Shown in pieces: positions 60,797 to 64,000 of a DNA stretch of 64,000 nucleotides. The position numbers were made by a program, and so were the translations under genes. Position 1 is the stretch's first letter. Every line of letters starts with the position of its first letter. Origin of the DNA: Photobacterium sp. SKA34 (GTDB lineage Bacteria > Pseudomonadota > Gammaproteobacteria > Enterobacterales > Vibrionaceae); contig NZ_CH724142.1 in NCBI RefSeq assembly GCF_000153325.1, positions 94,157-158,156 of the forward strand. Direction: 5' to 3'. A model generated the notes under the pieces. That model did not search any database. It worked only from the letters and a program-made list of their open reading frames with translations, and was not told the origin of the DNA.

Positions 60797-62862
60797 TGAA
60801 ACTAAAATTAAAGTCATCACTGGCGCTATTAATGGTTTTCGTTGCGGTTTTACCAACATCTATTATTGGCGGATTATTAATAAAGCAGCAAACAGAAGTC
60901 GAATCTAATTACCGAATTGATCTAATAGACCGTTTATCCACAACATTAGCGCAAGAGTTTAATTATCGTTTTTATTTATTATCTACTGCGCTAGATGTGT
61001 TATCACGAGATAGGTTATTAGTGCAGGGAATTGATGACTTTTTTTTGACTAGTCATGTCGATGCTACATTAGCAAATTTAGTTGATAACACGCCATTAGT
61101 ACAAGCGGCATATTTGGTTGATGCGAAGTGGGATGAAGTAGAAAATTATAATGGTATTAATGGAGTTAACTCATTCTCTGGTTTAAAAGTATTACTAAGT
61201 CAAAAGGTGAGTACCAGTAAAAATACCGGTGATCAATGGGTATTCAATTATGCTGATGAGTCTTTAATGCCTGATAAATTCAATCCTAGTCATAAAGGCG
61301 TTGTTATTGGTGTGCCAATATATCAGTCAATGTTAACTGAGGGGCTGAAGCGTAAACCGTTAGGTTATTTAATTGTTATCGTACCTGTTGAAAACATTAT
61401 TAAGGTTCTTCGTCCTTATTTAAAAGATGGCGAGCATGTTATCTTTCAGCATAATGGCATGGATAATATAGTTGTCTATCAAGGGAAAATAGATCCATTG
61501 ACCCCAACAATTTCTAAAACAGAGGTTGTGACGATAGATAACAAATATATTACAGAGCCAATGTCATATAACGGGCAAGTTTTTATGAATAAATACTTGG
61601 GTGAAAACCCCTTTACGAATTCATTAAAAATATTAACGATTGTCGCTATTATTGTCGTTATTCTTGCATTATTGACTGCGACGATCTCCTATCGTTGGTT
61701 CGCCAAGCCTTTAACTTATCTTATGGATAGTGTGAGAGCCTGTTTAGGGGGTAATTACAATATTCCAAGTAAAGATCTTAGGTTTTCTGAGTTAATAATG
61801 GTCAATAACTTAATTCAAAAAATGGCGATGACAATAAAAGCACAGCTAATTGATTTAGAAGATAAAAATGTAAAGCTGATGACTTTTAATGATCAACTAG
61901 AGCAGAAAGTACATGACAAGACACTCGAGTTAACTCACTCATTGCAGCGCGAAGAAAAGCGTCGAACAATGCTTCAATCATTATTGTCATTTAGTAATAA
62001 ATTACAACATGGTGATATTCATTCTACTGTGATGACGCAGTTAGTGAGCCTATATCCTTATTCAGGATGGGGAATGCAGCTATATATAAATCAGAATAAA
62101 AATTGGGTTAGTGAAGGCTTGTCTAACATTGATTTAGACAGCATCAATGCAGATGCGCATTGTAGTGATTACTTTCGCATTAATAGTAACGATAAAGTGC
62201 TGCAATGTTTCAAAATTGTAGATACGCATAGTGTAGTGTTGGGGATTATTGTGATGGAACATCCTAATATTGCACGAGATGACTATGAAATTATTTCGTT
62301 ATTTATTCGTCAACTATCTGCTGAACTTGAAGGTCGATTGTTGAATGAAGAGTTGGAACGAAGTGCTATTACAGACCCATTAACGGGCCTCAGTAATCGT
62401 AAAGCGTTCGATGTTGATCTTGATGAATGGATAAAAACCGCACATCGCTATCCAGAACAATACTTTGGCTTGTTTATGATCGATGTTAATGGCTTGAAGC
62501 AAGCCAACGATGAATATGGTCATCATATGGGTGATCAGCTGTTAATCGAAACGGGTAGGCTTATTCAAAGTGTTTGCCGAAGTACCGACAAGGTATATCG
62601 TCTGGGTGGAGATGAATATGCGATTATTATCAAAGGTGGTAATAATGAAGGCTGTGATAAGTTAACGTTGCGTTTACAGCAGTTACTTACAGATGAGCAT
62701 TATGCGCGCTTATCTTCAGGAGAGAAAGTGGCTATTCATTTTGCTATGGGCTGTGCTAGTACTGAAAATGTTGATGCGTGTACGCTTTATCAAGTAGCTG
62801 ACAAAGCAATGTATTTAGATAAAAAAGCATATTACGAACGAATTGGACAGACGCCAAGATAG
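60793..62862 (+). CDS. membrane diguanylate cyclase with periplasmic sensor and HAMP
   Basis: 689 residues. TM1 about 9-29; periplasmic sensing domain about 30-275 (dCache-like, SVDxx and YADESLMPDKF segments); TM2 about 277-302; HAMP about 303-350; coiled coil about 350-395; GAF-like region about 400-530; GGDEF domain about 535-685 with DPLTGLSNRKAF, active site GGDEY (605-609) and an inhibitory RxxD site RSTD (596-599). It should synthesise c-di-GMP and be product-inhibited. The upstream gene overlaps by 4 bp, so binding protein and cyclase are made together. Confidence 0.92.
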   Translation: MMKLKLKSSLALLMVFVAVLPTSIIGGLLIKQQTEVESNYRIDLIDRLSTTLAQEFNYRFYLLSTALDVLSRDRLLVQGIDDFFLTSHVDATLANLVDNTPLVQAAYLVDAKWDEVENYNGINGVNSFSGLKVLLSQKVSTSKNTGDQWVFNYADESLMPDKFNPSHKGVVIGVPIYQSMLTEGLKRKPLGYLIVIVPVENIIKVLRPYLKDGEHVIFQHNGMDNIVVYQGKIDPLTPTISKTEVVTIDNKYITEPMSYNGQVFMNKYLGENPFTNSLKILTIVAIIVVILALLTATISYRWFAKPLTYLMDSVRACLGGNYNIPSKDLRFSELIMVNNLIQKMAMTIKAQLIDLEDKNVKLMTFNDQLEQKVHDKTLELTHSLQREEKRRTMLQSLLSFSNKLQHGDIHSTVMTQLVSLYPYSGWGMQLYINQNKNWVSEGLSNIDLDSINADAHCSDYFRINSNDKVLQCFKIVDTHSVVLGIIVMEHPNIARDDYEIISLFIRQLSAELEGRLLNEELERSAITDPLTGLSNRKAFDVDLDEWIKTAHRYPEQYFGLFMIDVNGLKQANDEYGHHMGDQLLIETGRLIQSVCRSTDKVYRLGGDEYAIIIKGGNNEGCDKLTLRLQQLLTDEHYARLSSGEKVAIHFAMGCASTENVDACTLYQVADKAMYLDKKAYYERIGQTPR

Positions 62863-62882
62863 CTTAAGATCACTATCTTAAT

Positions 62883-62911
62883 GAAAAGCCATAGTATAGC
62901 TATGGCTTTTC
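62883..62911 (+). terminator. terminator after the cyclase gene
   Basis: 12-bp stem GAAAAGCCATAG/CTATGGCTTTTC; the T-rich 3' arm can serve as terminator. Confidence 0.75.
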
Positions 62912-63011
62912 ATAGCACTAAAATCAAAAATAAAACACTAGTAATAAAAGGCTTAGTAGATAACTGTTAAACCTTGTAGCAAGGATTCAGCAACCGCCAT
63001 GGAATGGTTAT

Positions 63012-63357
63012 ATGATACAAGCACAAAGTATTCACAGTTGGTTATGGCGATGGCATATTATCGCTGGAATGATATCGTTAAAATTGGTTCTTCATGTTTG
63101 GCATTAGTGTGATGACTGCAATATTAAGCCTAAGTGCTTTAATATCATATTGTCTGCGTAAACCGAAAAGGAGTTTAGGTTTACCGAAAGTTGCAGAAGA
63201 TAAGAAAGTAGGACTGTTACTATGGGGGGGAATAGTATTACTTGCTGTTACTTTACCTATGTTTGGTATTAGTCTTTTGATTATTTTGACGGTATCTTTA
63301 ATTAGAAGAGTAATGTACAAAACAAGGAAACTAACATCAGAAACGTCATTAAATTAA
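63012..63357 (+). pseudogene. PepSY-associated TM protein remnant (internal deletion)
   Basis: Frame 1 from ATG 63012 gives MIQAQSIHSWLWRWHIIAGM, the typical N-terminal start of PepSY-TM proteins (xRxWRWHxxAG), and stops at TAG 63107. A second frame from ATG 63094 gives FGISVMTAILSLSALISYCL, RKPKRSLGLPK and a final hydrophobic segment LWGGIVLLAVTLPMFGISLL, the usual C terminus of the family. The central ~250 residues are missing and the halves are out of frame. The 87-residue second part may be annotated as a separate small protein. Confidence 0.7.
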
Positions 63358-63396
63358 GCCACGATAGCGGATTAATTAGTTATCGTGGCTTTCATT
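63356..63396. terminator. terminator between remnant and methyltransferase
   Basis: AAGCCACGATA/TATCGTGGCTT stem (63356-63366, 63381-63391) with TTC. Confidence 0.75.
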
Positions 63397-63406
63397 ACTT
63401 ATCGCG

Positions 63407-63874
63407 TTATTTGTGATTTGAAAAGTTATCGCCTTTAGCTAAACGATCATAAAGAATCACATTAACGGCAGCGGCAAGGTTCATTGAGCCATTTGTCGGT
63501 ACATAAATTGTTTCACGACAAAAATCAGTAATTTCTTTTTTTAAGGTGCCGTCTTCAGGACCAAAGATATAGAAAGCACGTTTTGGGTGCTTGTAGTCAG
63601 GTAATGCTTTTGCACCTTCGATTAAATCAACAGCAACGGGTACACAACCGATAGGAATGATTTTCTTTAAGTCTTCAACACCTATTAGTGGTATATCAAG
63701 TGATGCTTTTTTTGTATCAGTACAAAACTGTGCGGCATGATCATAACGCGATCCCGTATAAAACACCGAGTTAACGCCATAACAGCCAGCTGCACGCATA
63801 ACAGACCCAACATTTTCAGGTGTTTTAGGATTAAATAGGCCAATACAAGAATAGCCTTGGCTTTTTTTGCTCAT
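63407..63874 (-). CDS. TrmH-family (SPOUT) RNA methyltransferase
   Basis: 155 residues, the minimal SpoU catalytic domain. Motif 1 NPKTPENVGSVMRAAGCYG, motif 2 FYIFGPEDGTL and motif 3 VPTNGSMNLAAAVNVILYDR form the knotted SAM-binding site. It lacks the N-terminal extension of TrmH/RlmB. 2'-O-methylation of a tRNA or rRNA is the family activity; the site is unknown (TrmL-like by size only). Confidence 0.9.
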   Translation of the reverse strand: MSKKSQGYSCIGLFNPKTPENVGSVMRAAGCYGVNSVFYTGSRYDHAAQFCTDTKKASLDIPLIGVEDLKKIIPIGCVPVAVDLIEGAKALPDYKHPKRAFYIFGPEDGTLKKEITDFCRETIYVPTNGSMNLAAAVNVILYDRLAKGDNFSNHK

Positions 63875-63950
63875 ACTTCTATCTACTTTAAATTAAAGAT
63901 AAACAAGTGTTTAACAGATGCGAATTAGACATTTATTTGAAGCTAAAAAC

Positions 63951-63978
63951 AAAGCAGGTACTAATACCTGCTTTTTGT
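63951..63978. terminator. terminator at right edge
   Basis: AAAGCAGGTA/TACCTGCTTT with CTAA loop; serves the minus-strand gene entering from the right. Confidence 0.85.
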
Positions 63979-63980
63979 TA

Positions 63981-64000
63981 TTACTTACCACAGCACTTTT
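63981..64000 (-). CDS. 3' end of a gene with a SEC-C-like terminus
   Basis: The minus strand reads codons for KCCGK then TAA (63981-63983), followed by a terminator. KKCCGK is the usual last part of a SEC-C zinc motif (CxCxSGxxxKxCC). Only about six codons are inside the window, so the gene cannot be named. Confidence 0.4.

Noticed and set aside
1..64000. CRISPR array, integron, prophage or restriction island
   Set aside because: No regularly spaced repeats, integrase, attC sites, phage structural genes or restriction genes were seen; the only mobile element is the IS66 at the left edge.

Overview
The window reads as a chromosomal segment of a marine gammaproteobacterium of the Vibrionaceae, most likely a Photobacterium. 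This is inferred from low-GC coding sequence, best recalled protein matches in E. coli/Vibrio-type families (YdiJ, MetR, DcuC, PldA, YgiQ, YggN), a multidomain Vibrio-style secreted chitinase, an NO-type alternative oxidase and a PhoB-controlled pstSCAB set without phoU. The last two are familiar from Vibrionaceae secondary chromosomes, but replicon assignment is inference. No search was run, so all family calls rest on motifs and recalled sequence similarity.

Layout. 1-1398 is the right part of an IS66-family element, with its terminal repeat ending at 1398. 1.8-7.8 kb holds a BCCT osmolyte transporter, a DnaQ-like exonuclease with a CNB-CBS-DUF294 protein, a decayed stretch with a broken small membrane gene, and a PfkB-like protein whose catalytic motif is eroded. 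7.9-8.5 kb is a tRNA operon (Cys, Gly, Leu, Leu) whose last unit is a tandem duplication. 9.0-12.0 kb is pxpABC plus a gamma-glutamylcyclotransferase-like gene, a coherent 5-oxoproline producing/consuming set. 12-28 kb is ordinary metabolic and envelope genes: DUF3108-like, pirin, gabD, a periplasmic Nudix-PAP2 fusion, ydiJ, aqpZ, an LpxH-like phosphoesterase, a CDF transporter lacking its C-terminal domain, a NYN protein, yggN and pldA.

28.5-45 kb contains ygiQ with a long basic tail, a YhfG-Fic toxin-antitoxin pair in which fic carries an in-frame amber codon, ybdG, an RNase H1 with hybrid-binding domain, dcuC, LysR/MFS genes, a PliG-type lysozyme inhibitor, an orphan metR with MetJ boxes, hslJ and a large MscS-type channel. 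45-50 kb holds an alternative oxidase plus YeaR-like cupin under a perfect 31-bp palindrome (NsrR-like) and the pst operon with a Pho box. 50-64 kb holds nupC with a CRP site, the chitinase, DUF805, a frameshifted small gene, a possible leader peptide before a TyrP-like permease, an NlpC/P60 lipoprotein, a periplasmic binding protein translationally coupled to a diguanylate cyclase, a PepSY-TM remnant, a TrmH-type methyltransferase and the last codons of a SEC-C-ending gene.

The most unusual observations are the binding-protein/cyclase pair at 59.6-62.9 kb, the amber-interrupted fic with intact antitoxin, the eroded PfkB protein, the +1-frameshifted small gene at 56.6 kb, the long palindrome before aox, and the metR region that keeps MetJ boxes but has no metE. 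No CRISPR array, prophage or integron was seen.
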